Under the pieces are notes generated by a model, which saw only the letters and a program-made list of their open reading frames with translations, had not been told where the DNA came from and made no database searches. From Alterisphingorhabdus sp051668705 (GTDB lineage Bacteria > Pseudomonadota > Alphaproteobacteria > Sphingomonadales > Sphingomonadaceae), in assembly GCF_051668705.1 (NCBI RefSeq), contig NZ_CP196351.1, positions 434,001 to 498,000 on the forward strand: a stretch of 64,000 nt of DNA, in the 5' to 3' direction. The number at the start of each line of letters is the position of its first letter. Position 1 is the first letter of the stretch. Positions 34,648-43,280 of the stretch are shown piece by piece. Both the position numbers and the translations under genes were made by a program.

Positions 34648-35226
34648 TCAAACACCGCGATCAAGCCATGCGCGGCCGACCTCTTCCATCGGCACACAGC
34701 CGTTATAGCGCCCGGGTAATTCCTCGAAATTCAGCTCCTTGGTGGCTGCTTCCGATGTGTAATATCCAAATATCGTGATTTCCCGAAGGCTGCGCCATGT
34801 TTCATAGCCAGACATAGATTCTTCGCCTTGATCAAAAGCGGTCAGTATCTTGTCTTTTACGTCGTCTGATGCAGTTGCGAACGATTCCGCACCCTTATCC
34901 TTAGCCATCGCCTCAAACGCACCCAATCCATCAGCAAATGCGCTTCGCTGTTCGGCTGTGAAATATTGCTCGAACACAGCCGCTATATAGTCAGGAACCC
35001 CTGCTTCAACCGCGCCCGGGCTATCAGTTTTGGGAATAATTCTGCCCGCCACTGCAGAGATAAGATTAGCCTTATCTGTGATGCTGGACGGTGCCTGACT
35101 ACAGCCAGCAAGCGATGTCATCGCAGGCAATGCTACCGAAATCCCTGCTATAGTGATGATACCGCGTAAGGCCGAGCGCCGGCCAATAGGGCGATCAATC
35201 AATTTATTAGGTGTCTGGTCTTGCAT
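34648..35226 (-). CDS. Gluconate 2-dehydrogenase subunit 3-like protein (Tat-exported)
   Basis: A 192-residue small subunit that usually guides the GMC subunit to the periplasm through its Tat signal. The start ATG at 35226 has GAGG 6 bases upstream. Signal: RRSALRGIITIAGISVALPAM, then LAGC. The mature part has the family's helical core (VAGRIIPKTDSPGAVEAGVPDYI) and the C-terminal FGYYTSEAATKELNFEELPGRYNGC. It starts 9 bases after the MFS stop. Confidence 0.9.
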   Translation of the reverse strand: MQDQTPNKLIDRPIGRRSALRGIITIAGISVALPAMTSLAGCSQAPSSITDKANLISAVAGRIIPKTDSPGAVEAGVPDYIAAVFEQYFTAEQRSAFADGLGAFEAMAKDKGAESFATASDDVKDKILTAFDQGEESMSGYETWRSLREITIFGYYTSEAATKELNFEELPGRYNGCVPMEEVGRAWLDRGV

Positions 35227-35234
35227 AATCATCC

Positions 35235-36575
35235 TCAAAGCGCTTTTTGTTGCGCGGTTTCTGGTGCTTGGCTGGCGATACGCTGTGCGCGCTTTTCTAA
35301 GAGCCAGACGATGCCGAACAATAGGAGCAATGGTATGGCCAGCATCGCAACAAATTCGAATGCTTGCGGTGCGGCTGTTTTTTCGATTTCCAGCAATTCA
35401 CTGGCAGCAATGGCCGTGCCTTCTGCTTTTAATAGTTCCAGCTTTTCCGGCCCGCCCGCGGCCTGTGCCATGGCGGTATCATATAGGCGGCCAAGCATGG
35501 GCAGAACGAAATACATCGCCAATGCCGCCGATGTTCCTATCAGGCCGATGAACCAGCTGCCGCCCTTGGGGTAGCGCTCTGAAACAGAGGCCATCATGGT
35601 TGGCCATAGGAAGCACACGCCGGTGCCCCAGATTGTGGCGGCGACGATGACCATGAAGGGGCTGTCAACCGTCGCCATAAGATACAGGCCCACCATTGCA
35701 AAAAGGCTGGAGAACCATAAGAGACCAGGATTGGATAGTCGGTGCGCCAACGGCCCTGCAAAGTGGCGCATGACAAACATCAATCCAGCAACATATACCA
35801 ATATGAGAACGGCATTAAAGCCGACCTTGGCAGACAATGCAGCTTCAATCCATTGCCCTGGCGCCAGTTCTAGCGAAGCGGTCAGGAACATGGCTCCGAA
35901 CCAGATCAGGCAGCTGGGCGCACGGAAAATTTCCAGCATCATATCAGAAAATGATATGCCTTCCGCTTCGCGCTCTGTCTGCGGAAAGGCGACGCCTTTG
36001 GACATCAGCAACAGTGCAATTGCAGGCGCAAGCGGTGCCGCCATGGCCAATTTCCAAGGGATATCAAACCAGCCAATGCCAAAGCCGATCAACCCGCCAA
36101 CGATGATACCTGCAGGCCACCATGCGTGCAGCACGTTGAGCCGGTGCGTCTTGTCTTCTGGGTAAAGCGCTGTCGTCATGGGGTTGATAGCAGCTTCTTG
36201 CCCGCCCCAGCCAATGCCCTGAACCAACATGCCTATCCAAAACAGATTATGGCTGATGGTATCGCTGTCCACCATAGTGGCCACATAGATCATCACCACG
36301 CTGACGATAAAACATAATGCGGAGCCGCGCAGGACATTGCCAATGCCAATCTTGTCCAATAGCGGGCTCGCAGCGAAAAGGGTAAATCCAAAGCCGAAAA
36401 ACGCCATGCCGAAAGCCGATGCAATCAACTCTCCGGAATTGACAGTGCCAGCGAAGATTTCATCGCGCATACCGCTGTTTAATCCGGCGCGCAGCCCGAA
36501 CAGCATCGCTGCTGTAAAAAGCCCCAAAACTGCGATCCAGAATAATCTGGTACGTTGATACTCTATCGCCTGCAT
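35235..36575 (-). CDS. MFS transporter (fucose/glucose permease-like)
   Basis: Inner-membrane carrier, 446 residues and about 12 hydrophobic segments, with GMRDEIFAGTVNSGELIASAF near the start and a long C-terminal basic tail. Situated between the isomerase/Gfo-Idh genes and the GMC dehydrogenase genes, it probably imports the oxidised or epimerised sugar. Substrate not readable. Confidence 0.85.
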   Translation of the reverse strand: MQAIEYQRTRLFWIAVLGLFTAAMLFGLRAGLNSGMRDEIFAGTVNSGELIASAFGMAFFGFGFTLFAASPLLDKIGIGNVLRGSALCFIVSVVMIYVATMVDSDTISHNLFWIGMLVQGIGWGGQEAAINPMTTALYPEDKTHRLNVLHAWWPAGIIVGGLIGFGIGWFDIPWKLAMAAPLAPAIALLLMSKGVAFPQTEREAEGISFSDMMLEIFRAPSCLIWFGAMFLTASLELAPGQWIEAALSAKVGFNAVLILVYVAGLMFVMRHFAGPLAHRLSNPGLLWFSSLFAMVGLYLMATVDSPFMVIVAATIWGTGVCFLWPTMMASVSERYPKGGSWFIGLIGTSAALAMYFVLPMLGRLYDTAMAQAAGGPEKLELLKAEGTAIAASELLEIEKTAAPQAFEFVAMLAIPLLLLFGIVWLLEKRAQRIASQAPETAQQKAL

Positions 36576-36644
36576 AGTCCACCTCCTTATATCGCTGCCT
36601 CTATTTTGTGTGATTTGGGCAGCTATATTCCTGTACGCATCACA

Positions 36645-37703
36645 TCATCGCGTGATGCCCAGCGTGCGTGCAATTTTTGCTTCGTCAATTTTGCCTCCAG
36701 CAAAATCATCAAAGGCTTTTTCCGTTGGCCGGATAATATGATCGGCAATGAAGGGTGCACCTTCTGCTGCGCCTTGTTCGGGGTGTTTGTAACAACATTC
36801 CCATTCCAGAACCGCCCAGCCATCAAAGCCATAATGGGTCAGCTTGCTGAAAATCTGACGAAAATCGATCTGGCCATCGCCCAGTGATCGAAAGCGTCCA
36901 GCGCGATCAGCCCAATTTTGGTAACCGCCATATACGCCGGTCCGTGCATCAGGTCGGAATTCGGCATCCTTTACATGGAAGGCTTTTATCCGTTCATGAT
37001 AGCGATCAATAAAGCCCAGATAATCCAATTGCTGTAGAACAAAATGGCTGGGGTCATACAGGATATTGGCGCGTGGATGATTGTCGACCGCATCCAAAAA
37101 TGCCTCAAAACTGGCGCCATCATGCAGGTCTTCACCGGGATGGATTTCATAAGCAATGTCGACACCTTCATTATCAAAAGCATCAAGAATTGGCCGCCAG
37201 CGCCGGGCCAGTTCGGCAAAACCTTGCTCTACTAGTCCAGCGGGACGTTGCGGCCAAGGGTAAACCAGATGCCACATCAACGCACCGGAGAAACTGGCGC
37301 AACTTTTCAGGCCCATGCGGCGTGATGCAATTGCGGCCTTCTTCATCTGGTCGACAGCCCATTCTGTGCGCAAATCGGGTTTGCCGTGTAATTGTGGCGG
37401 AGCAAAACTATCAAACAGATCATTATAAGCGGGATGAACAGCAACAAGCTGCCCCTGCAAATGGGTGGATAATTCAGTGATCGTGACACCATGTTCGGCG
37501 CACCGACCGATCAGATCGTCACAATAATCCTGGCTTTCAGCCGCGACTTCAAGGTCCATGCAACGCATATCACCTGACGGGATTTGAATGCCTTTATAGC
37601 CTAAATCTGCAACCCATTTGACGATATTGTCCAGATTATTAAATGGGGCTTTGTCACCCATAAATTGGGCCAGAAAAATGGCAGGACCCTGTATTTGCTT
37701 CAC
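36645..37703 (-). CDS. Sugar phosphate isomerase/epimerase-like TIM barrel, cytoplasmic
   Basis: A 352-residue TIM barrel. The start is a GTG overlapping the Gfo/Idh stop (GTGTGA arrangement) with GGAG upstream; no signal peptide. Metal- or substrate-site features: AYEIHPGEDLHDG, NILYDPSHFVLQ, IKAFHVKDAEF and WAVLEWECCY. It is distinct in sequence from the exported barrel at 32063. Cytoplasmic location suggests it completes processing of imported keto-sugars. Confidence 0.85.
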   Translation of the reverse strand: MKQIQGPAIFLAQFMGDKAPFNNLDNIVKWVADLGYKGIQIPSGDMRCMDLEVAAESQDYCDDLIGRCAEHGVTITELSTHLQGQLVAVHPAYNDLFDSFAPPQLHGKPDLRTEWAVDQMKKAAIASRRMGLKSCASFSGALMWHLVYPWPQRPAGLVEQGFAELARRWRPILDAFDNEGVDIAYEIHPGEDLHDGASFEAFLDAVDNHPRANILYDPSHFVLQQLDYLGFIDRYHERIKAFHVKDAEFRPDARTGVYGGYQNWADRAGRFRSLGDGQIDFRQIFSKLTHYGFDGWAVLEWECCYKHPEQGAAEGAPFIADHIIRPTEKAFDDFAGGKIDEAKIARTLGITR

Positions 37704-38884
37704 ACTTGTTGCTCCATCATCAAATTGGCATTGTGTTCTTCTATTGTTTGCCAAACGCCACCATGCGCATTGCTGGCAATAACGGCCTCAATAAAGGCCA
37801 TGCCGCGTAATCCTGCCCCTATGCCGGGCACATATTGGGCGGTATTTTGATTTGGTTCGCGAATGGCTAAGGCAAAATGCCTGTAAATATTGGCAAAGGC
37901 TTCCAAATATCCTTCAGGGTGCCCTGAAGGTAGCCGGCAATGCGCCAATGCTGCATCGCATAAGGGGCGATCTATGCCCGCTCTGTGTATTTTGCTGACA
38001 TCGTCATTACTGCGTTCAAACAGTGTATTCGGCTCCATCTGTCGCCATTCCAGACTGGCCTTCTCACCATAAACACGAATGGACAGGGAGTTTTCTTCCC
38101 CAGTGCACACCTGACTGGCGACCAACATGCCTGTCGCCCCGTTGGCAAGGGTGAAGGCAACATCGCCATCATCATCCAGCACACGATTCTCTCGATGCGT
38201 GCGCAATCGTGCGGATACTTCAGTCATGGGCGAGCCAGTGATGAACTCAACCAGATTTTGCGCATGGGTGCCTATATCGGCCATAGCACCGGCGGGGCCA
38301 GACAATTTCGGGTCCATGCGCCAAGCTGCTTGCTTATTGCCGCTATCTTCCAGCGCACCTGCCAGCCAGCCTTGCGGATATTCTACCAAAACTCTCTTGA
38401 TTGCGCCAAGCTGGCCCGAATCTGCAAGATGGCGTGCCTGCCAGACCATGGGGTAGCCCAGATATGTATGGGTTAGCGCATAATAGACATTATTTTCACG
38501 CAATATTACTGAAAGTTCTCTTGCTTCAGACAGGCTGACTGCCGCCGGTTTGTCGCATATAATGTGGAAACCATTTTGCGCTGCGGCTTTGGCTATTGGC
38601 ACATGCAGATGGTTTGGCGTGACGATGGAGACACATTGCATTGCATCGCCTTCAGCGGCACGGCGTGATGCTTCCTGTGCAAACATAGTCTCATAATCGG
38701 AATAGCAGCGTTCTGCCTCCAGCCCCAGTTGCGCGCCGGTTGCTTTGCAATTGTTATGGTCTCGGCTGAACGCCCCACATATCAGAGAGGTCTGCCCATC
38801 CAATGCAGCGGCCATGCGATGAGCATTGCCGATAAAGGCACCTTGCCCACCACCAACCATGCCCATGCGGACCCGTTGCATCAT
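37700..38884 (-). CDS. Gfo/Idh/MocA-family oxidoreductase
   Basis: NAD(P)-dependent oxidoreductase, 394 residues. Rossmann start VRMGMVGGGQGAFIGNAHR and catalytic-type CDKPAAVSLSEA (EKP-like Lys) are seen; substrate-side segments are LVEYPQGWLAG and GPAGAMADIGTHAQNL (Asp, His). The start at 38884 has GGAGGGG just upstream; 38881 is almost equally good. First gene of the minus-strand operon down to 32063. Expected to reduce or oxidise a keto-sugar. Confidence 0.88.
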   Translation of the reverse strand: MMQRVRMGMVGGGQGAFIGNAHRMAAALDGQTSLICGAFSRDHNNCKATGAQLGLEAERCYSDYETMFAQEASRRAAEGDAMQCVSIVTPNHLHVPIAKAAAQNGFHIICDKPAAVSLSEARELSVILRENNVYYALTHTYLGYPMVWQARHLADSGQLGAIKRVLVEYPQGWLAGALEDSGNKQAAWRMDPKLSGPAGAMADIGTHAQNLVEFITGSPMTEVSARLRTHRENRVLDDDGDVAFTLANGATGMLVASQVCTGEENSLSIRVYGEKASLEWRQMEPNTLFERSNDDVSKIHRAGIDRPLCDAALAHCRLPSGHPEGYLEAFANIYRHFALAIREPNQNTAQYVPGIGAGLRGMAFIEAVIASNAHGGVWQTIEEHNANLMMEQQV

Positions 38885-39074
38885 CTTCCCCTCCAAACAA
38901 CTATCTTGTCTATCGTTGTCAATTTAATATGACTGAATTATAGAAAGCGTCAAGAGAGCATTTGTTATAAGATAGATTACAGCCTTGACCGCAATGTCGT
39001 ATAAGCTGAACGTGCGCTCTGTTCGGATAAGATTCTTTATGAAAGGAAGGCTTATCTGAGGCAAAGGAGAGGAA
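38885..39074. promoter_or_regulatory. Divergent promoter region with a partial LacI-type site
   Basis: 190 bases between the Gfo/Idh operon (minus) and the halogenase-like operon (plus). Bases 38916-38924 (TTGTCAATT) are identical to one arm of the operator at 27428, but the other arm is not recognisable. A second imperfect match (TTGAC-N6-GTC) is at about 38983. So LacI-type control here is possible but weaker than at the three clear operators. Confidence 0.4.
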
Positions 39075-40625
39075 ATGACTGCTGCATATATGCAGGATAA
39101 GGTGAATAACGTTGTCATTATAGGCGGCGGCACGGCTGGCTGGATGACAGCTGCCGGTCTTGCATCAATGCTGGGTCAAACCGGTTTGAATATCACTCTG
39201 ATCGAATCAGAGGCTATCGGCATTGTTGGTGTTGGGGAGGCAACGCTTCCGCATATTCGGCTTTTTAATGAGACTATCGGTGTCAACGAAGCCGAGTTTA
39301 TGGCTGCAACATCTGCGACGTTTAAACTGGGCATAGAGTTTTGCGATTGGGGCCGGTTGGGCGATAGCTATATCCACCCATTTGGTGAATTTGGCTTGGC
39401 TAATGAAGGCGTGGCGTTTCACCATTATTGGCGGCGCATGCAGGATGATGCCGAAACCGCGCCTGATATTGGCGCTTTGGACGAATATTCCCTGCCGATA
39501 CTGGCCTGCAAAATGGCCAAGTTTCAGCCGCCATCCGAAGATCCACGTTCGGTTCTCTCCACCTATCGTTATGCCTATCAGTTTGATGCGCTGCAATATG
39601 CGCCATTCATGCGCGACCATGCTGAAAAACGCGGGGTTACCAGAATTGAAGGCAAGGTCACCCATGTCGATCAAGACAGTGGGACCGGGGATATATTGAG
39701 CGTCACCATGGATAATGGCCAGAGCATATCTGGCGATCTGTTTATTGATTGTACTGGCTTTTTTGGCTTGTTGATCGAGAAGACCCTTGAGACAGGCTAT
39801 GATGAATGGTCGAAATGGCTGCCTTGTGACCGTGCTGTCGCGGTCCCTTGTGAGCATGAGGGCACATTGTTGCCTTACACTCGGGCTACTGCCGATAAGG
39901 CCGGGTGGCGATGGCGCATCCCTTTGCAGCATCGCACAGGCAATGGGCATGTTTATTCAAGCGGTTTCACCAGTGATGATGTGGCAACGGATTCTCTGCT
40001 GGCTAACCTTGAAGGCAAAGCGCTTGCTGATCCGAGACAGTTACGTTTTGTCACGGGCAAACGCCGCAAATTGTGGAACCGCAATTGTATTGCCATTGGC
40101 CTTTCCGGTGGTTTTCTGGAACCTTTGGAATCCACCAGCATCTACCTGATACAAGAAGGTGTTACCAAGCTATTGGAGATGTTCCCGCAGACCAGTAATT
40201 TCACCGTTCATGCAGCAGAATATAACCGCCGAATGGACCTGGAGTTTGAGCGGATTCGTGATTTTCTTATCCTGCATTATCATGCCACAGAACGCGATGA
40301 TTCGGCATTTTGGAATTATATGCGGACAATGGATATCCCCGATAGTCTGGCCGAAAAAATAGAGCTTTTTAAAAGCAGCGGACGCGTTGCATCCTATGAT
40401 CATGGGCTGTTCCTGATGCCAAGTTGGGTAGCGGTCTATATTGGGCAGCGTGTCATGCCGCAGCATTATGACTGGCGTGCAGATCGGTTGGATAAGGGGC
40501 ATATCAAAAAGCATCTGTCTGGCTTGCGCAACCATATGCACCAAGCGGCCATGTCTATGCAGGACCATGCAAGCTATATTCAGAACAACAATATGGCGCG
40601 CCGGCCGGTGACAGCGGCTTCATGA
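39075..40625 (+). CDS. Tryptophan-halogenase-like FAD protein (full length, copy 1)
   Basis: A 516-residue flavin-dependent halogenase family member. It has the FAD motif GGGTAGWM (about 17-24), GVGEATLP, Lys84 at the place of the catalytic PrnA lysine (TFKLGIEF), the WRWRIP motif of halogenases, and FLEPLESTSIYLIQ with the catalytic-Glu position. Family members in carbohydrate loci have no proven substrate. It starts the halogenase-like operon with RBS AAAGGAGAGG and overlaps the next gene by 4 bases (ATGA). Confidence 0.87.
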   Translation: MTAAYMQDKVNNVVIIGGGTAGWMTAAGLASMLGQTGLNITLIESEAIGIVGVGEATLPHIRLFNETIGVNEAEFMAATSATFKLGIEFCDWGRLGDSYIHPFGEFGLANEGVAFHHYWRRMQDDAETAPDIGALDEYSLPILACKMAKFQPPSEDPRSVLSTYRYAYQFDALQYAPFMRDHAEKRGVTRIEGKVTHVDQDSGTGDILSVTMDNGQSISGDLFIDCTGFFGLLIEKTLETGYDEWSKWLPCDRAVAVPCEHEGTLLPYTRATADKAGWRWRIPLQHRTGNGHVYSSGFTSDDVATDSLLANLEGKALADPRQLRFVTGKRRKLWNRNCIAIGLSGGFLEPLESTSIYLIQEGVTKLLEMFPQTSNFTVHAAEYNRRMDLEFERIRDFLILHYHATERDDSAFWNYMRTMDIPDSLAEKIELFKSSGRVASYDHGLFLMPSWVAVYIGQRVMPQHYDWRADRLDKGHIKKHLSGLRNHMHQAAMSMQDHASYIQNNNMARRPVTAAS

Positions 40626-41755
40626 CGCATATGGCACCGCTTCGCACAATCATTCTGGCTGGCAGCGGCGTACGTCTTGCCCTGTGTGCAGCGCTCATTG
40701 CCAGACATTGCGTGAGTGAGGCGACCAAAGTCATTGTGCTCAACTGTACTGATGCAGATATTGTTGATGCTGACATGATACTCAGGCCCGATATGCAGCG
40801 ATTGCATAATGACCTGCAAATACAGGCCGATGCACTGCAATCTCGGGCAAAAGCGCGCGCTGTTTATGCGGTTGATTGTGCCTATGATGGTGGGCGTATT
40901 GCTTTGCCCTTTGGCGATTATGGTATGGCCCGTGATGGCGCTGCATTTCACCATTATTGGAACAAAGGGAATAGGCTGGGGCAGTCATATGGTTTGGACC
41001 AATATTCACCATCATTGGCCATACATCATGGCAAAGCACAATTGCCTTTGGCGATTGCGGCCCAGATTGGCATTGGTTTTGGATTGCAGGTTGATCGCGC
41101 TGGTTATGGGCATTTGTTGCTAGCTAAAGCGCGTGATTTAGGGGCGCAGATTGTCTCTGCGGCCGAAGTCACTGTGCGCAAAGGCAGCGCAGATTATCCC
41201 TATTCTATTACAACGGATGATGCCCAGTTTGAGGCTGATTTTTTCATTGATGTTTCGCGTTCAGGGCAATGGGCAGGCAGTATTGGTTTGGCAGAAACGG
41301 GTTGGCACGATCATAGCCTTTATCTGCCACATAGCGATCAGCCCCAAGGCATAGAAGCATCGCATCTCTATAGCGCGATACAACGCTTTATAGATATGCT
41401 GCCCACACGTGGTGGCGGCTCGGCGGAAAGGCGTGAATATAACCGCCTGTCCCAAGAGCAGAGCGAACGCATTGCCGATATGGTCTACCTGCTTGGCAAT
41501 GATGATAAGAGCATATCGCAGCGACCTGCATTGCGCCGCAAAATCGAAGTATTTCAAACCTGCGGGCGCATACCGGTCGAGGATTATGAAGTTTTCAGCC
41601 CCGCAGAATGGTTGACAATATTGCTGACGAAATGCGGCAACCCATTGCACCATGACCGATTGGCAGACCGTCTTTCAGAGCAGGATCTGCTTATATGGCT
41701 GGATCAGTTACGGGGCAAAATAGGCCAGTTAAAGCGCCAATTGGAGAATATATGA
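40622..41755 (+). CDS. Degenerate halogenase-like paralogue, 377 residues
   Basis: Related in overall order to its neighbours (GDYGMARDGAAFHHYWN, DADFFIDVSRSGQWAG-like segment, SAEWLTI) but shorter by about 130 residues. The glycine-rich FAD motif is changed (LAGSGVRLALCAAL), the catalytic lysine position reads Ala, and both the WxWxIP and PLEST motifs are absent. It is unlikely to bind FAD or halogenate. It is coupled by ATGA overlaps on both sides, so it is kept in frame and co-expressed; a partner or scaffold role is possible. Confidence 0.75.
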   Translation: MTHMAPLRTIILAGSGVRLALCAALIARHCVSEATKVIVLNCTDADIVDADMILRPDMQRLHNDLQIQADALQSRAKARAVYAVDCAYDGGRIALPFGDYGMARDGAAFHHYWNKGNRLGQSYGLDQYSPSLAIHHGKAQLPLAIAAQIGIGFGLQVDRAGYGHLLLAKARDLGAQIVSAAEVTVRKGSADYPYSITTDDAQFEADFFIDVSRSGQWAGSIGLAETGWHDHSLYLPHSDQPQGIEASHLYSAIQRFIDMLPTRGGGSAERREYNRLSQEQSERIADMVYLLGNDDKSISQRPALRRKIEVFQTCGRIPVEDYEVFSPAEWLTILLTKCGNPLHHDRLADRLSEQDLLIWLDQLRGKIGQLKRQLENI

Positions 41756-43278
41756 ACGCGAATCCCATTCGTCATATTGTGATTGCCGGCGGCGGTACCG
41801 CTGGCTGGATGACGGCGGCGGCATTATCCAAATTTTGCGCCCGGACCGGCGTAAAAATTACGCTGATTGAATCGGAAGCCATTGGCACTGTTGGCGTAGG
41901 TGAGGCGACCATTCCGCCGATCAGCAAGTTTAATACGCATCTGGGTATCGATGAAAATGCATTCGTTCGTGAAACCCAAGCGACGTTTAAATTGGGGATC
42001 GAATTTGTTGATTGGGGCGCGCTTGGGGATCGCTATTTTCATCCCTTTGGCAGCTTTGGTTTCGACCTTGAAGGGATAGAGTTTCACCATTTCTGGTCGC
42101 GTCTTGCCGCTATGGGCGAGGCCAAAAGCCTTGAGGATTATTCATTAAATACACTGGCGGCATATGCGGGCAAATTTTTGCGGCCTGAAGAAAGCCATGG
42201 CCCGGTCATGAATAAGCTGGCCTATGCTTTTCATTTTGATGCATCGCTTTATGCAGCCTATTTGCGCCGCATTGCCGAGAGCCAGAAGGTTGAGCGGGTG
42301 GAGGGCCTGATAGAGCATGTTGAGCAGGATTCAGAAACGGGTCTGATCAGCGCAGTGACATTGCAAGATGACCGGCACATTACTGCTGATTTTTTTGTGG
42401 ATTGCACTGGCTTTCGAGGATTGTTGATCGAGGGTGCATATGCCGCTGGCTATAATGATTGGAGTCGCTGGCTACCAGTGAACCGAGCAGTTGCAGCCGC
42501 TTGCAAAGGCTCTGGCAGTTTAAACCCCTATACACGCTCAACCGCGCGAACGGCAGGGTGGCAATGGCGCATTCCTTTGCAGCATAGGGTGGGCAATGGG
42601 CACGTATATTGCGATGCCTATATGGACAGTGATACCGCAGAACAGCAATTGCTCGAAAAATTAGAGGGTGAACCGATATCTTCGCCCAATCATTTGCGTT
42701 TTATGACAGGCCATCGCCGCAAATTCTGGGCAGGAAATTGCGTTGCAATCGGCCTGTCAGGGGGCTTTTTGGAGCCTTTGGAATCGACAAGCATTCACCT
42801 TATTCAGGCCGGAATATCGAAACTGATTTCGCTTTTCCCCAACACCACAGACTCGCCAATAGAACGCGACGAATATAACCGTCTGATGACCGATGATTAT
42901 GAGCATATCCGCGATTTTCTGATATTGCATTATAAAGCCACGACACGCAGCGATGCACCTTTTTGGGAATATGTGCGGACTATGGACGTGCCGGACAGCT
43001 TCACCAACAAGATGGAATTGTTGAAAAATGCTGGCCGCTTTTTCAGATATGACGCTGAATTGTTCGACCTGCCAAGCTGGCTGGCCGTTGCGCAGGGGCA
43101 GGGCTGGGGTCCGCAAGGATATAACCCAATGGCAAATATGCTGAGCGAAGATAATTTGCGCCAAAGTGTTGCCAATATGAGCGGCGTATTGGCAAAAACC
43201 GAACAGGCCATGCCTACGCATGAAGCCTTTATCGAGCGTTTCTGCAAAGCGGCGCCCGTGGCAATGGAGACCAAATAA
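41752..43278 (+). CDS. Tryptophan-halogenase-like FAD protein (full length, copy 2)
   Basis: A 508-residue paralogue. The start ATG at 41752 overlaps the upstream stop and has TTGGAG before it; the longer frame from 41695 is not needed. It keeps GGGTAGWM, GVGEATIPP, the lysine in TFKLGIEF, WQWRIP, and FLEPLESTSIHLIQ. Cytoplasmic; substrate unknown. Confidence 0.87.
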   Translation: MNANPIRHIVIAGGGTAGWMTAAALSKFCARTGVKITLIESEAIGTVGVGEATIPPISKFNTHLGIDENAFVRETQATFKLGIEFVDWGALGDRYFHPFGSFGFDLEGIEFHHFWSRLAAMGEAKSLEDYSLNTLAAYAGKFLRPEESHGPVMNKLAYAFHFDASLYAAYLRRIAESQKVERVEGLIEHVEQDSETGLISAVTLQDDRHITADFFVDCTGFRGLLIEGAYAAGYNDWSRWLPVNRAVAAACKGSGSLNPYTRSTARTAGWQWRIPLQHRVGNGHVYCDAYMDSDTAEQQLLEKLEGEPISSPNHLRFMTGHRRKFWAGNCVAIGLSGGFLEPLESTSIHLIQAGISKLISLFPNTTDSPIERDEYNRLMTDDYEHIRDFLILHYKATTRSDAPFWEYVRTMDVPDSFTNKMELLKNAGRFFRYDAELFDLPSWLAVAQGQGWGPQGYNPMANMLSEDNLRQSVANMSGVLAKTEQAMPTHEAFIERFCKAAPVAMETK

Positions 43279-43280
43279 CC

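Noticed and set aside
38900..38930. A fourth full LacI operator
   Set aside because: Only one arm (TTGTCAATT) matches; the other arm agrees at two of nine bases, so it is listed only as a partial site.
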